Source of the DNA: Cycas panzhihuaensis
Taxonomy: Eukaryota; Cycadophyta
Direction of reading: 5' to 3'
Assembly: GCA_023213395.1 (NCBI GenBank)
Contig: CM041465.1
Span: 17,794,001 to 17,858,000, forward strand
Length of the DNA: 64,000 nt
Shown here: one piece after another, positions 36,515 through 49,427 of the stretch
Position numbering within the stretch: the first letter of the stretch is position 1
Layout: the number at the start of each line of letters is the position of its first letter
Position numbers and translations under genes: made by a program
Notes under the pieces: generated by a model
The model's input: the letters and a program-made list of their open reading frames with translations, nothing else
Told to the model about the DNA's origin: nothing
Database searches by the model: none

Positions 36515-36925
36515 AGCTCTCTTCATCGTCACCGATGATAGAAGTCATGGTAATCCTGGTCCCTCCACTTTTGCGTGGATTGTTTGCAACCCTTCTAAAC
36601 ATGATTTCCTATGTTCTAGAGTCTTCCTCCCTAAGGCCACCAATAACGAAGCTGAGTATATGGTTGTTATTGAAGCCCTCACCAATGCGCTTTGTTTCCA
36701 CCAAAAATCCATTATTCTTCTTTGCAACTCCTAGGTGGTGGTTCCCCATCTCACCCAGGTCTACCAAGTGCGATGCCCATGCTTGAGAGACCTTGCTTCG
36801 ACCGCTAGGTTACTATTGGCTAGTTTTTAGTTTGTCAACATTTGACATATCCCTCTGGCCCTTAACACTAAGGCAAATAGCCTTGTTCACCTCATCCTTG
36901 AGCATCGCCTTCCTCTTCTTATTGA
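36515..36925 (+). pseudogene. T2 distal RNase H (aRH type)
   Basis: Sense-strand frame with RNase H signatures in order: TDDRSHGNPGPSTFAWI (first Asp at 36534-36539), TNNEAEYMVVIEAL (catalytic Glu), NS-stop-VV where DSQ/VV is expected, and HIPLALNTKANSLVHLILEHRL at the end. Two catalytic Asp positions have become Asn. The Tat lineage is known to carry such a second, archaeal-like RNase H, but I recall it mostly near the pol RNase H. Here it is about 7.7 kb downstream of integrase, counting the copia insertion, and beyond the antisense gene. Confidence 0.8.
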
Positions 36926-37350
36926 CCACCCTTGAGAGACTTGCCCAGTCACCTAGTCACCCTGTCGCCCAAGTCTCGAGCCATCTTGCATTTCACTTTG
37001 TGATCCACTCGCACCTCTGAAGGCTAGCTGCTAACGAGGTTAAACTATGGCAACTGTCAGGTTTGCTCATTTACTCTTTCTCTCATCATCATTATACCTT
37101 CTCTTTATACTCTTGCGATGGGGGCATCCCCCTCATCTATCATAGCTTCTAGTCGATTCCCAGGTGGCGCATAGGTAGCCCCTATGTTGTCTCCACCCAT
37201 GTTCTCATATCTATGCATTCCGCTACGATACTCGCCAGCACCCTTAGACCTTGTTATGCTTATGATTGATATATATACATGTACTACTGACAGTTTTGTT
37301 ACCAGCATTTGCCATCGTACTATGCATCTGAGTGGTGAGGCTCTGCTGCT

Positions 37351-37360
37351 AAAGGGGCAG
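37351..37360 (+). promoter_or_regulatory. T2 polypurine tract
   Basis: AAAGGGGCAG ends directly at the 3' LTR start TGTTTCC; the T1 counterpart is at 44649. Confidence 0.75.
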
Positions 37361-40208
37361 TGTTTCCTGGTTATTAGGAATAGGTATAGATAGGTCGACT
37401 TAGGTAAGTGCAGTTGTGCTTCTTCCTTTTCAACTTTACTGTTTCTTTGGAAATGTAGATGGAAGCATCACCTCATGGTATGATTGACTGTCACATTCAA
37501 GTGATCACTTTGGATTCATTGCTTGATCATACTGCTTGTCATATTTTCAACCTATGACAACTGACAGAACCTACCTCTCCATGAGACAGGCTTCCCCATG
37601 GTGCTCTACGACCCCCCGTGCCACCTCCATGTCACCTCAAGCCTCACTTAACTTGTGTGATCTGCTCACACCTTGATCTTGTATCCCTTTCATAGCATTT
37701 CTAGGAATCCTAGCTCCTGATGTCTCATTTAGTCTAGCCCACATATCATATGAACTATCCCTAGCCACTTGGATAGGAGGGCCAGACCCTCCTAGGCCTA
37801 TCACATCTCTATTTAGAAATCCCAGAACCCTGGCCATTGCTATTTTAGCATTCTAGTCTCGCACTGCTGTAAACTAACTGGTACCATGAAGTTTATTGCG
37901 GTACCACGAAGTTTATCGCAGTGTGACTATTGCACTTTATTTTTTTTATCCACTGTGGTAATTCTTACTTTTTTTGTGGAACTGCCATATGGATAAGTTA
38001 CCAACTCAACCCTACCTGAACCCTAATCGCTCGATTAGGGTTAGGATGGGTATATATCCTAAAAAGTACCTCATTTCACATCTCTTAGCTCCCCAACAAC
38101 ACTTTCTACTGCTATAATTCTGCTCTCTTCCTCTTCTATTTAACAAGTATGCCTCCAATGCTAATGTTTTCTGTCATTCCAGCCTAGGATTCACCTACAG
38201 TAGCTCTGTCATGTGGCAGGAAACTCTCCACCAAGCATCTCTAAGCGAGATCTCCATGTTTCTCTTTTAGTTTCGCCCATCAAGTGTCTTCTACAGCTCC
38301 ACTTTGGGAAGTACCCTGCAAACCTTGTAGGACCTGGCCTCTTCCACTGTTTGCAATGGTAGGTCTACCCCTAACACAACCCAGCATGTACCCCTTACCT
38401 TGGTTTTATGTTTCAGCACATCTTTACTCCATTAGAGCTTGTTTAAAAGTAAACTTTCTTCCCTTTTTTATCTTCTTGATGTAAAAGGGACTACTCTTTC
38501 TTGTGTTTGGCTTCAATACCTCAATCTTCCTCCCATTCTCCACTAGTTTCTCTCAAGAAAGCTATGGGAGAGGGTCCATAAGGACTAGGTGAAGGGAATA
38601 AAGTGGGATCTATCCCATTTAGACCTACTTCCCAAGGACAAACCCCTTCCCATCCTTCCTCTCTTGCGCTCGTGGTTTCCTTGAGCAAACTAGGAGTTGG
38701 TGAGACCCAAGCCTACACTGGATATCAGCGTATGTAGCCCTTGCTACACTGGTTTCAAGCCTGCATGCTCTCCCTTTGGGCCCTCTTTAATCCCCTAATA
38801 TTGTCCAGCATCCATTCGGACCTTTAGCAAGGCTAGTGTGGTGATTTGCTACACATAGCGACTTCGCTATTTAGGCATCTCTTCCACATCGTACAACATT
38901 CATTCCTATGCTTGTTTGCTGCTCATAGGCTGTTACATAATCATGATCCTTTTTATTCTAAGGCTGCGTATAGGTCCACTTGTGGGGGGGAGGAGGGCGA
39001 GTTCACCATCCTGAGGCTAACATTCTTTTCTTGCTTGGTGTGCATTGTTTCTCTTTTGAGGAGAGCAGAATTAATCTTAGTAGTAGTTTCACTAACTTAA
39101 AATACAAAATTTTACATTTATATTATATCATTGCCTGTATAGTATCTTACATCTTGGCAGCCCCTTCATGGCAAGGAAAACCCTTTATGATTGCAGATTT
39201 GTAGCAACATTTGTAAAGAGAAAGGACACATGACTCCAGGTAAGTCTTCACCCTTCTTTCCTCTTCCGTCTTTTTTCGCTCCTTGTAAGTTTTTAGCTTT
39301 CCTTACTTTCCTGCTTCATTTTGTCCTTTGTATGGGGAAGGTAAGGAAGCCCCTACTTCACTCTCACTCCAATAACAGTTACACATCAACTAAGGCAAGA
39401 GGGCATACGTTATGTGCAAGTGAGGTTCCCCGTCAACTGCTTCACTTTCTGGGTACGCATCATCTCTCTCCTTCCACCTCCTTCTTTTGGTGCTCTTATT
39501 AGGCATCTATTGTATTTGTATAATAAGTCACACAAAGATCAAAAGGGGTAATAAACCAATTACTTGCAATCGCATTGCATATGCATGCTACATGTTTACT
39601 TCTATAGGAAAAGGAACATAATAGGGATTGCACCTTCCTCCTTTCTCCTACCTAAACTGAAAGCACCCCTTAGTTACATTTCACTTTAGCATGCATGCTT
39701 GAGTGTACACAAAACACTTGTTTCCCTTTCTTTTCTTTGTCCTTTGTCATTGAAAAGGAAAAGAGAGAGAGGGAGCATAACTCTTAGTCACCCTTTTTCC
39801 ATTCCTTTCTTTGGTTAGACTCGCCTTAGGCTAATTAGCTTAAGGGAAGCCTATCCATACTTGTCTTATGCCCTTTGCCTATTATACCCTGTCTTACGTT
39901 CCTTCACCATAGGAACCCCTCCTTTATGGGTCTGTCCTCCTCCCTTCTAGCCATCCAAAGGTGGGAGGTCCTTACCCTTTGGGACTATCCGAGATACCCC
40001 TATGTGTATCTCACCCCTCAGAACTGAAAATGAAAGCTACTCCGAGGAAGTTAGGCACCATTTGCAGGTCCTGAACTCATGCTCTGATGCATGGATGCCC
40101 TATGTGGTGTTATCTTCTGCTTATAGGATTCCACCTATACCCCACCATTGGTTGTTGACTACCTCAACCCCTACTAAGCGTAGTGACCATCCTGTAGATG
40201 TGATTCCA
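37361..40208 (+). repeat. T2 3' LTR (2.8 kb)
   Basis: Starts TGTTTCCTGG and ends GTGATTCCA, aligned along its length with 19177-21966. It has TATATAT at 38051-38057 and CAGGTAAGT at about 39238. Confidence 0.9.
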
Positions 40209-40599
40209 ACGCCTGTTAGGAATATAGACCCATATAAAAGGAAGTACGTGCAACTCAAACAATCCTCTAACACAAACCATATAATAATCAACCCAAAAAA
40301 ATATCATGATCTATAGCTCATCATGCATCCATGCACCCTCATACATATACACACATACATACATATAAAAGAAAATACAACATCATCCATCATCATGTGT
40401 TATCACACACATTAGCATATATCAAATAGGGTGTCAATGGCCCTATCTATATACACAAAATCATCATGTGTCATATCATGCAAATGGTATGGTACATCAT
40501 CTGCGGGAAGCCAAAATCCTTGTAGGGAGGAGTACAATCATATGGCAACATATGGTGACTCCCTAAAGGTCCGGTGCTTCCTAAAATTAAAAACTATTG

Positions 40600-42543
40600 T
40601 ACCCTACTCTCTAATGATGCCCTGCTCCCAGGGTATCATCTCCTTGTCTATGTGATCCCTTTCTTGGGGACCACATGCCTCCAAGACTCCTCTTGCTCCT
40701 CTGGGAGCTCCCTGCCTCGCTCCCCTCATCTCGAGGCCTCCTCAGGGTCATCACTATTGTGTGGGTAAATGTCTTGCTCTGCGATGACCTTGATGCCATT
40801 TGGTCCACCAGCCAATCGTATCATGCCTGGATATAATCCCTCTCACCCTCCACTCCTTAGAGCCACTCCTCCAGTACTATTATCCTGATGCGACTCTTTA
40901 CATCACTGTCTGCTCCTCCCTAAGCCTCTAAAGCCTAGACCCAGCCTCATAGAGCATTTGTCTCTAATGTGGTCATATCTGGCTCTCCCTATAGCTATCC
41001 AACTTGCACCTCATGCTCCTGGGACTCTACCACCCACCCGTCCCTAGCCCTGACTAATGGGGTGAATGCTGTTATATGGGCCCCTGCCGACCGTGGCTCC
41101 TCTCCTACATGGATAAGAGGTTGTCCCTCTGTGTAGGCTTGAGGGAACATCTCCTGGACTACTACCTCAACCAACCTCCCGATGTCCACTGCTCCTACGA
41201 AATCTAACATGTGACATGTCAGTATATATATCTATATCTATATCCAACAAATCAAATAAAGCATAAAAACTAGATATACGTGATCAAAAGACGATAGAAA
41301 AAGGTAGTATCTCACCTACTGGGACTATTGGCTCCTTGACTCAGATGATCACCTCCTCCTCGGGTCCTTCCCCTGCTGCTGGTACCTCCTCCTCCTTTGG
41401 TACCACCTCTCCAACTGCCTGGCCTATCGGGGCACCTCCACCTTCCTCAGTTGGTGCTGCCACTTCTCAAACTCTCCCCACTATCCTTAGCTTCGAGACT
41501 AGTTTCTAGGTTGCTCCACTTCTCCCTGCAGTCCCAGAAGGACCTGCCTCTCCTCCTGCGTCTCTCGATGGTCTTGCCTCTCCTCCTGTGGTCCCTGATG
41601 AACCTACCTCACCACCTTCTACTCTTGATGGACCCGCCCCATCACCCCCCTCATCTCTATCATCATCATCTCCCTCACCAGGGGCACCTCCTACTCCTCT
41701 TACCTCATCATCACTATCCCACCTCACACCTCTATATGGATATGATGTATAGTCTTCCATGGTGAGGAGGTCTAGTGATGTAGCCTCCACTGAACACCTG
41801 ACATGTGTCTGGTCCTTAGTTCCTCTAAACCAAGTCTACCGCCTATGGATGATGGGAGCACATGCTGAAATTGGATGTGGTCCTCTTGGTGGTGCCACTA
41901 CCCCAAAATAATCAAAGAACTAGCACTACAATAGCATGTTGTAAGATAGTCCTCGTCTCCCAGCTACCCTGATGGCATCTAACTAGGCGACTAAGTTTTC
42001 TACTATTAACGTGGCCCAATCCAACCTCTCCCCAGCCTTGCATCTCTGCACCATGTCCATCCACCTGCTGGGTATGTCCCTATAATTCTGTTTCTAGGAT
42101 ATCCAGAACAAAATACATAGTGTAATCAATTTCCTCACACGAGGAATCTCGGACATGATCATACTCTGTACAGGTATGCCTCTCCTCTCCCACCAGTTCT
42201 GACCTATGAAGTAGGTCATTGCCTCCCTATGTGTAGCATCATTTCTAAGCAATTTGCCTAGCGACGCTGGTGCTCCTGCCACTTGTACTCCTAGGATCTT
42301 CCTAACGTCTCTCGGTATGACAGTGATGTCTACCACTTAGGGGAGATGGAATGCATGCCTCTGTCGATCCCAATGCGAGATAATGTCCACTAAGAGGCAC
42401 TGGTTAGATGTATACTATGGCATCTGGATGGCCTTTAGTAGGCCACACCTCTATAGCACTCGCCAGTCTCCTTGAGACATCATCTTGATAAAGTTGAACA
42501 TAACTACTCTTATGTTCTCGCGGTTGTCCACCACGATGATTGC
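40600..42543 (-). pseudogene. T1 antisense gene: plant-mobile-domain-like protein
   Basis: Second copy of the gene opposite to gag-pol, colinear with 33350-35297. It begins IIVVDNRENIRVVMF just below 42543, has the PMD-like segment (HWDRQRHAFHLP, then VRKILGVQVAGAP) at about 42290-42400, and WERRGIPVQSMIMS and CKAGERLDWATL further on. A Gly/Asp/Glu-rich linker is at 41506-41760. After the intron (41195-41315) comes the C-terminal part (MFPQAYTEGQPL, ESQEHEVQVG) and a basic tail (SRSSQSKTFTHTIV) near 40650-40800. Both copies keep the same architecture although each has its own stops, so the gene was under selection in the family before decay. Confidence 0.75.
41195..41315 (-). other. Intron in T1 antisense gene (121 bp)
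   Basis: Minus-strand donor CCCAGTAG/GTGAGATAC at 41315 and acceptor TTTCGTAG/GAGCAG at 41195. Same codon position and phase as the T2 intron; AT-rich interior with stops. Confidence 0.75.
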
Positions 42544-43729
42544 CTATAAAATGCCCAAGAAATAAGTCAAAATCCATCTAAATCTGCCTACCTACCTTTA
42601 GGACTACCCCTCATTCCTCTCTAATTAAGGTTTGGGCTCTCCTTTGGGCCATCTTTTATGTTTTTCAGCTTGATTACCTTTGCACAGTGCTAAACTCTAT
42701 GGTGCCACAAAGTTTAGCATGGGGCCTGCTGAGATTTCAGCACGATCTCAGTGGTTTCGTGACAAAGATCATAGCACCGTGATCTTCACCGTGGTTCTAA
42801 CATCAACCCCATAACATGGGGGCTCTCCTTCCCCAAAAAATCAAAATTTTTAATCTCGACAGGTCATTCTCTGGCTCACTAGGACCAAGGCTACCTAATG
42901 CCCCAGTCCCCCCTCTCGCTGGGTCCAATTCAGACTCCAAGAGATTGCCATTTGCCCATAAGGGGCCCAAAACTATACAAAAAACACTAAAAATCTATGA
43001 AACTTAAACGATTGGATGGGTTTGGGAGCAGGTGATCCACTCACCAGATCTGGCCTCACTACTGCCATCTCATCTCTCTGGTCTCGCTGACTGTCTTTGT
43101 GTCCCAATCTGATGGTCTAATCTCCCTCTATATGCCTCCAAAGTTATACAGTACTCCACTATATAAGGAGAAGGGCTCTAAATCATTCGTGAGCCCGTGA
43201 AAATGAATTCCATTTTCATCAAATTTTCCTTATATAGGTGGGGGCCCCGATAGGCACTTCTTCTATTTCCCTCATCGCGATAGCCCTTGGGACCATCTCT
43301 CTTCCCTAATCACCTTTGCCTTCTAGGTCTGTCTTCCATTTCACCTCTGGGTGCATTTATGGCTCCCACTCCTTGGCCTTGTGAGGCCCCTTCCATCTCG
43401 TTTTACATGCCACCTCCATATATATTCGAGTTTATACTCATTTGGACCATTTTGCCATCTTGAATCTGTTTTTGCTATCCATTCGCACCTCTGGGGCTCC
43501 CAAAGGAAGTGTCCCCTCCATTTGCCTATAAGGGGCCTTTTCACTGCCAGTTCTTTCCTGTCTGCTAGATAGTCCTCTTCACCCTTGAGTAGCCTCATCT
43601 ATGGGTCTTCCTTCCCCTCACGGCCTTTATTGACAGCCACTTAAGTCCTTTATGATTGTTTCATATTGTTGAGTCCTCTTCACTTACCAATCTTGTCAAC
43701 ACTTTTTCTCTAATGAGACCTTCATTCCT
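42544..43729. other. T1 spacer between antisense gene and distal RNase H
   Basis: Counterpart of 35298-36514. The minus strand shows TTTTATAG/GC at 42544, a possible splice acceptor into the antisense gene; the T2 copy has AT instead of AG there. No domain seen. Confidence 0.45.
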
Positions 43730-44140
43730 TTTGTCATGGCCTTACTCATTTTCACTAATGCCAGAAGTCGTGGCAACTCTGGCCCTTCTTCCACTGCATG
43801 GATTCTCCGTGACCCTTCCAGGTATGACTTTATGCATTCTAGGATCTTCCTTCCTGAGGCCACTAATAACGAAGCTAAGTACACAGTTGTTATTGAGGCC
43901 CTTACTGATGTACTCTGCTTCCACCATGGAACTATCATCCTCCTTTGGGACTCTCAAATTGTGGGGTCCCATCTCACCTAAGTTTACCAGGTGTGGTACC
44001 CAAGCCTGAGAGCCCTTACCTTAACCTCCAAGTCCCTGTTGGCTTGTTTTTCATCTGTTGACATCTCACACATCCCTAAGGCTCTCAACACTGACGCAGA
44101 TAGTATGGTTCATCTCATCCTTGAGCATCGCCTTCCTCTC
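43730..44140 (+). pseudogene. T1 distal RNase H (aRH type)
   Basis: Better-preserved copy. It has TNARSRGNSGPSSTAWI (first catalytic Asp now Asn), TNNEAKYTVVIEAL (Glu kept), LLWDSQIVGSHLT (Asp kept), and HIPKALNTDADSMVHLILEHRL (last Asp kept). One stop near 43979. T2 retains the first Asp and T1 the last two, so the ancestor probably had the full Asp-Glu-Asp-Asp set. It ends about 520 bp before the 3' LTR. Confidence 0.8.
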
Positions 44141-44648
44141 CTTAGTGACCCACCTTAAGAGACTTATCCAGTTGCCCATGCACCTAAGTCTTGGGTCATC
44201 TTACACTTCACATCGTGATCCATTTGCACCTCCAAGAGCCAACCGCTAATGAGGTTAAACTATGGTGACCACTAGGTTTGTTTTCTTCACTCTACGCTTA
44301 GCACCTTGGCACATAAATCTTACTATTTTTGGCTTGTATCTGTACATAGAACTTTGTTTATAACATATATTTAATCTTATGCATGGTCCTCACCACCCTT
44401 CCTTTCTACTATTACGATCGAGGCATCCCCCTCATCCACTATCATTGCCTATTGTCTATGCGGTGACACACAGGAAGCCCCTATATTATCTCGTCCTTGC
44501 CTCTACACCCATGCATTCCACCAGGACACTCGTCGCCACCCTTGGCTCACACCATCGTTATGATTATTTGTATCTATATATGCTACTAATATTGTGTTGC
44601 CAACATTCATCGTCACATTACACTTCCAAGCTACATGGCTCTGTTGCC

Positions 44649-44658
44649 AAGGGGGCAG
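44649..44658 (+). promoter_or_regulatory. T1 polypurine tract
   Basis: AAGGGGGCAG directly before the LTR start TGTTTCCC. Confidence 0.75.
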
Positions 44659-47600
44659 TGTTTCCCAGCTACCGGGAATGATTTCTTGGCAAATCAACTT
44701 AGGTAAGTATAGGTATATTTCTAGCCTTTACCTTTGTTACTTCTATACAAAGGTAAACAGAAGTATTATTTTATTGCATGGCTAACTGACATATTTAAGT
44801 GATTGTTTTGCATCTGTTGCTTGATCATATTGCTTGATACTCTTTTAGCCCATGACGATCAGTGGGACATGCATCCCCATGGCACTCCACAACCGTCCTA
44901 TGCACCTCCATGTTGTCCTAAGTATCACTTAGCCAATGCAATCCATTACACCCCCTTGCCATATCACAACCCTTAGCACCCCGCTAAGTGTGATTGGTAC
45001 ATCTTTATTCTAGTTATTGGTTTCCTGGGAATCCCACCACACTAGTACCCCATCCAGTTTAGGTCATCCTCTTCATATGACTATCACAAGCCACTTGGAT
45101 AGAGGGCAGACCCCTCCTAGGCCTGGGGTACCCCCTTTTAGGGCTCCCTGGCACCACCATTTGTCACATTTTTGCCATTGTCACAACACCGCGTTAAATG
45201 TCGTGGTATTGTGGTAAACTTTGCGGTAGTGCGAAGTTTGTCATGGGGCAACTTCCACTTAATATTTTTAAAATATGCCACAGTAAATTTCACTTTTTTC
45301 ACAAAATTACCACATGGCTTTGACACCCCCTTGACTCCTACCCTAACTCTAATCGTCCATTCACCCTAGGGGTAGGTATAAAGCCCAAAAGAACTTCATT
45401 TTCCACCTCTTCTTCCTCCTACTCTCCTCTCTTCTCCTTCTCTCACATGGAGTTTTCTGTAGGAATGCCATAAAACACCTAAGATCCCTATGCTCCAGCC
45501 TGAGATCCACCCCCTTTAGCTTGGATTCATGGTAGTAGGCTTGCCAACAAGCTTCTTCAAGTAAGGATTCACTCCAAGTTTCACCTCCATACCCTTTCAA
45601 CAAGTTTATTTCCAGGTTGCATCAATCTCCTAAGGATCCACCTATAAGCACCTTAGATCTATTATTTCCTACCATTTTCAGGGGCAGACCTACCTCCAAC
45701 CCAGTCCAATAGGTATTATCTCATGTTTGCTCCATTTCTTTCCTTTAAACTTTCTTATAAGAGGTTAGATCATTAGGAATATCTTTCCTTTTTTCCATTT
45801 TCTAATACATACAGGAGGCATTTCCTCCATTCCTTTCCTTCTGCCCACATCATTTTCCTACCCTCTCTTGGTTTCTCTAAGGAGGTTGTAGGGAGAGGAT
45901 CCCAAAGAGTAAGAGAAAGGATCTAAGGCAAGTTCCATACCCAACTAGGCCTACTTCTCAAGGGCAAACCCCTTCTTCTCTTTCCTCTCTTCCATGTGTG
46001 CCTTTCTTGAGCTACCAAGGAGTCTCTGAGAATAGGCCAGTGCTAGATATCCATGTATACAGCCCCTTGTTGCACTATTTCTAGGCCTAAGTTCCTCTAT
46101 TGGGTAGATTTTCCAACCCCAAATAGTGTCTCTTATCCACCTTGGGTCTTGGCTTGGCTAATGTTGCAATTTGCTGCACATAGCAACACTTGTAACATAA
46201 ACGATACTTGTAAACTTCATGTTGTTTGTCTCTCTTATTATTTAATGCCATTAAGCTATCCTAGCCTATTGTTTCATGTGCCTAGAGGCAGCATGGAGGT
46301 GCACTTGTTAGAGGGTTAGACATTCCGAGGCTAACTGTCTACATCCCTTATCTTGTGCTATTGGCTTTGAGGAGATTTGGAGTTATTCTTTGGTTGGAAG
46401 TTTGCTTGACTTGAACTGCTCTAACTTATAATATTTTTAGTATTTTACAGCTATATGTATACATATATTTGCTTAGAACTCTAGAAGCCCCCTTGGAAAA
46501 GGGTAGAAAACCTTTGTGATTGTAGGTTTTTCATGCCATTCGTGGAGAAGGACAAACCACAACAATCTGGGTACATTTCTTTGCTTTCCTTTTCCCTGGT
46601 TATTTCAGCTTTTGTATAGTACCTTTTCCTTTATCTTTCTTACTTTCTCCCTTTTGCTTTAGGGAAGGTAAAAAAACCCCCATGCTACTCGTGTGTTGGG
46701 AGAGGGAAAATAAGAAGCATGTGTGGTGCAAGATAGAAACTTCATTTCAGCTACATCAATTCTCTAAGTACGATGCCTCCCTCTTGTAGACCTTTTCTCT
46801 ACTTCACTTTTAAGTTTGTACGTTTGCATAAAAAGAACATAAAGGGAAAACATAAAAGGGAACCAACTTGCACCATTCATTTGCACATTAGCTTGCACTT
46901 TAGGAAAGAGCATTCGATAGGAGATATCCCCTTCCCTCTTTCCATTTAATTGCATACAACCCTCTAGGGTTTGCATTATTACTGTGCATTTGGTGTGATA
47001 GATTGGTTTGTCTCTTTTTCTTTCCCCTTTCCCTTGTTTAAAGTGGAAAAGAGAGTGAAGATTTATATTAGAGAGAAAACGAGAGAAAGTATATTTATTA
47101 TCTTTTATATATATATGCTTTGTTATTTCTTGTTTGCATACATAATTGATTAGTTATTGTTTCACTACATAGAGTGGTGGGAACTTCTTCTTTCACCATT
47201 CTTTATTCCTCTAACGCTCCCTTTAGGTGAGTTAGTTTAAGGAGGACTCGTCCCCTAAGACCTCCTCCTTTAATCCCATCATACCTATACCAACTTAATA
47301 ACATTGTCACTCCTTCCTTTGGGTTGGTCTCGTGCGAGAGGTAGTTACCCAACACCACTCTTATGAGCGTGTGTGTCTCGCCACTTACCTACATACATCT
47401 TATCCATATTCCTTCATCGAGGATCTACTTCCTCGTTGGGTCTTGCCCTTCCCTTCTAGGCATTCAAGGGTGAGAAGGCATGCATTTTGAGGTTACTTAG
47501 GAAACTAAGGATATTCCTTTCTTGCGCTACCCTCCAAAATCAAAGGCTAAGTTACCTAGAGGAAGTTGTGCGCCATCCGTGGGTCTTGAACCTGTATTCG

Positions 47601-47725
47601 GACACACAGATGTCTTGTGTGAGTGCTTCCTTTCACATTTTGGATTGACCCCTTCACTCCAGAGCCTTACGTTGATAGTCCTAATCCTAACCAAGTGTAG
47701 TTACCATCCCATAGACGTGATTCTA
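44659..47725 (+). repeat. T1 3' LTR (3.1 kb)
   Basis: Starts TGTTTCCCAGC and ends GTGATTCTA (CA decayed to TA), then GAGAC. TATA box at 45377-45382. Pairs with 11782-14874. Confidence 0.9.
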
Positions 47726-47730
47726 GAGAC

Positions 47731-48996
47731 CTACAACTTCAATAATGGTGGTAGTTAATAGAGAATAATAGTGAACTAAAAATATGATGGCCAAATGAGA
47801 AAAGTTTTGGTAAAACCCTAAAATTAGGGTTAACTTCATTTGTTCTAATCTATTATTAATTGGCATATATTTTTTTGAATAAGTGGCCATCCATTTTTAT
47901 TAAGAAGGGTTAATATTTTTTTGTAAAATTAAAATTGAAATAAATTAAATTAGATAATGGTTTTAGGTCCACCCAACTCCCTAATCCATTAACCCCTAGT
48001 CACATGAGGCACCTACATGACTAGTAACTATCCCATGAAAGGGGCTAGCCCCCTACTTTTAATTTTTTATAGAGTATCTCTCACGGTTTTGATCATAACT
48101 TGAGCTAAGATGTTCTAATTTTGCTCTTATCTAATGCATTAGATTTATAATAGAGAGATCTTTCTGTTGATAGGTCACTTGATAATTTTTGGAGCTATTT
48201 TGATGCAAGTTTTTTAGTTTAAACTTTAAAGTTTTTGTCAAATCTTCATCTTTCTTTATTTTTTCAGCTTCTTTAGGTACATACATATAATTATTATGAT
48301 TCTATGATATTTGTTGATATAATGTAGCCTAAATGGGTGGGGATAACATGTACCAAGGTCTAATGTTTTGCTCTTGAGAACCCATTGAGTTTTATTTTAA
48401 ACTTTATTATATGAGAGATAATCATTCATGTAATAATTAAGTTATATATATCTTTTTAAGTCATGTAAAAATATTTATTGCTAGTTATTTTGCCCATAGA
48501 GGTATGATGTAAGCCCATATGGTGATTTATGGCCATGAAACCACTTGAAGACTACTTGCACTTCCATATGAGAAAGGGGTAGGACCATTTATTGCTACTC
48601 TTACTAGCACTAATAGTACCATGTACATAAAGGAATATCCTATTCAACTAGTAATTATAAACATCAATTACTTCTTATATTAGTGCAACAGGTTATGTTT
48701 ATTTGAAGATTTGGTATTTTTATTTTGAAGACTACTTACATTTCCATATAAATAAGGGGTAGGACTACTTTATAGTTACTCTTGTTAGCATTGATTGAAC
48801 CATACATATAAAGGGAGTTCCTACTTAACTAGCAGTTGCAACTACTAGTGATCCATGCATTATGGTAGATGGACTACACTTCATATAGATATCAGTAGTT
48901 TTTTTATTCAAATGTAGTAGAATATGATCTAGCATGTATTTGAAGACTTAAGCTTTATTATTTAATGTGATAATCCTTTATGTATTTGACCATTAC
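47731..48996 (+). other. Internal sequence of element X, non-coding
   Basis: AT-rich. It contains two copies of a block with GAAGACTACTTGCA or ACTTACA, TTCCATAT and AAGGGGTAGGACTA (about 48546 and 48726). No coding domain. Confidence 0.5.
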
Positions 48997-49006
48997 AAAG
49001 GGGGAA
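48997..49006 (+). promoter_or_regulatory. Element X polypurine tract
   Basis: AAAGGGGGAA directly before the LTR start TGTTCAGTG. Confidence 0.7.
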
Positions 49007-49090
49007 TGTTCAGTGTAATACCCAATTATATAGTAACCCTATGTAATCTCTCTCTATATTATTTGTATTTTTATTAGAGGTTGTGGGCCA
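49007..49090 (+). repeat. Element X 3' LTR, left part
   Basis: Matches 10877-10960 and breaks at TGGGCCA where element N is inserted. Confidence 0.8.
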
Positions 49091-49370
49091 TGTTAGGATT
49101 AGTAATGTAACAAACATATCAAACCCTAATGGTAAGCAACAAAAAGATGAAGTATGCATAGAATAGACACCATGTTGGAGAATTGGCCAAAACTCAATTA
49201 TGAATAAATAAGAGTACATACTTATAGTACAACCTCACCACTAGAGAGAGAACTCCATTAGACTACTTAGAGGTGGCACACATATCACGGTGGCCCACAA
49301 CTCTAATATAGAATATAAAAGATAGAGAGAGTTTACATAGGGCTAATGGAATTGAGTATTACACCCAACA
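49091..49370 (-). repeat. Element N 3' LTR
   Basis: On the plus strand runs from TGTTAGGATTAG to ACACCCAACA, 280 bp. Confidence 0.95.
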
Positions 49371-49380
49371 TTCCCCCCTG
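49371..49380 (-). promoter_or_regulatory. Element N polypurine tract
   Basis: Minus-strand CAGGGGGGAA directly upstream of the 3' LTR; this fixes the element's orientation. Confidence 0.85.
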
Positions 49381-49427
49381 TAATAGTCAATTACATAAAT
49401 GTTGTCACTTCAATGATAAGCTCAAGT

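Larger units (their letters stand above)
19177..40208 (+). mobile_element. T2: full-structure Tat-lineage element, split by a copia element
   Basis: LTRs at 19177-21966 and 37361-40208 are closest to each other (2790 and 2848 bp). Flanks are gcacc (19172-19176) and acgcc (40209-40213), a 5-bp duplication with two transitions. The flanking T1 sequence is continuous across the insertion when compared with 32960-32985 and 63870-63890. Without the copia insertion T2 is about 17.2 kb: LTR, primer site, gag-pol, antisense PMD-like gene, distal RNase H, polypurine tract, LTR. Every coding part has stops. Confidence 0.85.
11782..47725 (+). mobile_element. T1: Tat-lineage Ty3/gypsy element, pol-deleted, split by T2
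   Basis: LTRs at 11782-14874 and 44659-47725 resemble each other more than other LTRs here in length (3093 and 3067 bp) and sequence, and are flanked by perfect GAGAC at 11777-11781 and 47726-47730. Between them come gag and protease, a post-pol spacer, the T2 insertion (19177-40213), then the antisense PMD-like gene and distal RNase H. Removing T2 leaves about 14.9 kb. RT, RNase H and integrase are missing, so T1 would have needed a helper. Confidence 0.85.

Noticed and set aside
42544-42595. Second intron in the antisense gene
   Set aside because: The T1 acceptor TTTTATAG looks real, but the nearest donor gives an intron of about 52 bp (44 bp in T2, with a mutated acceptor), too short for plants.
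19177-47725. Tandem array of four LTRs made by LTR recombination
   Set aside because: LTR pairing by similarity (first with fourth, second with third), plus target duplications at both levels, fits nested insertion better.
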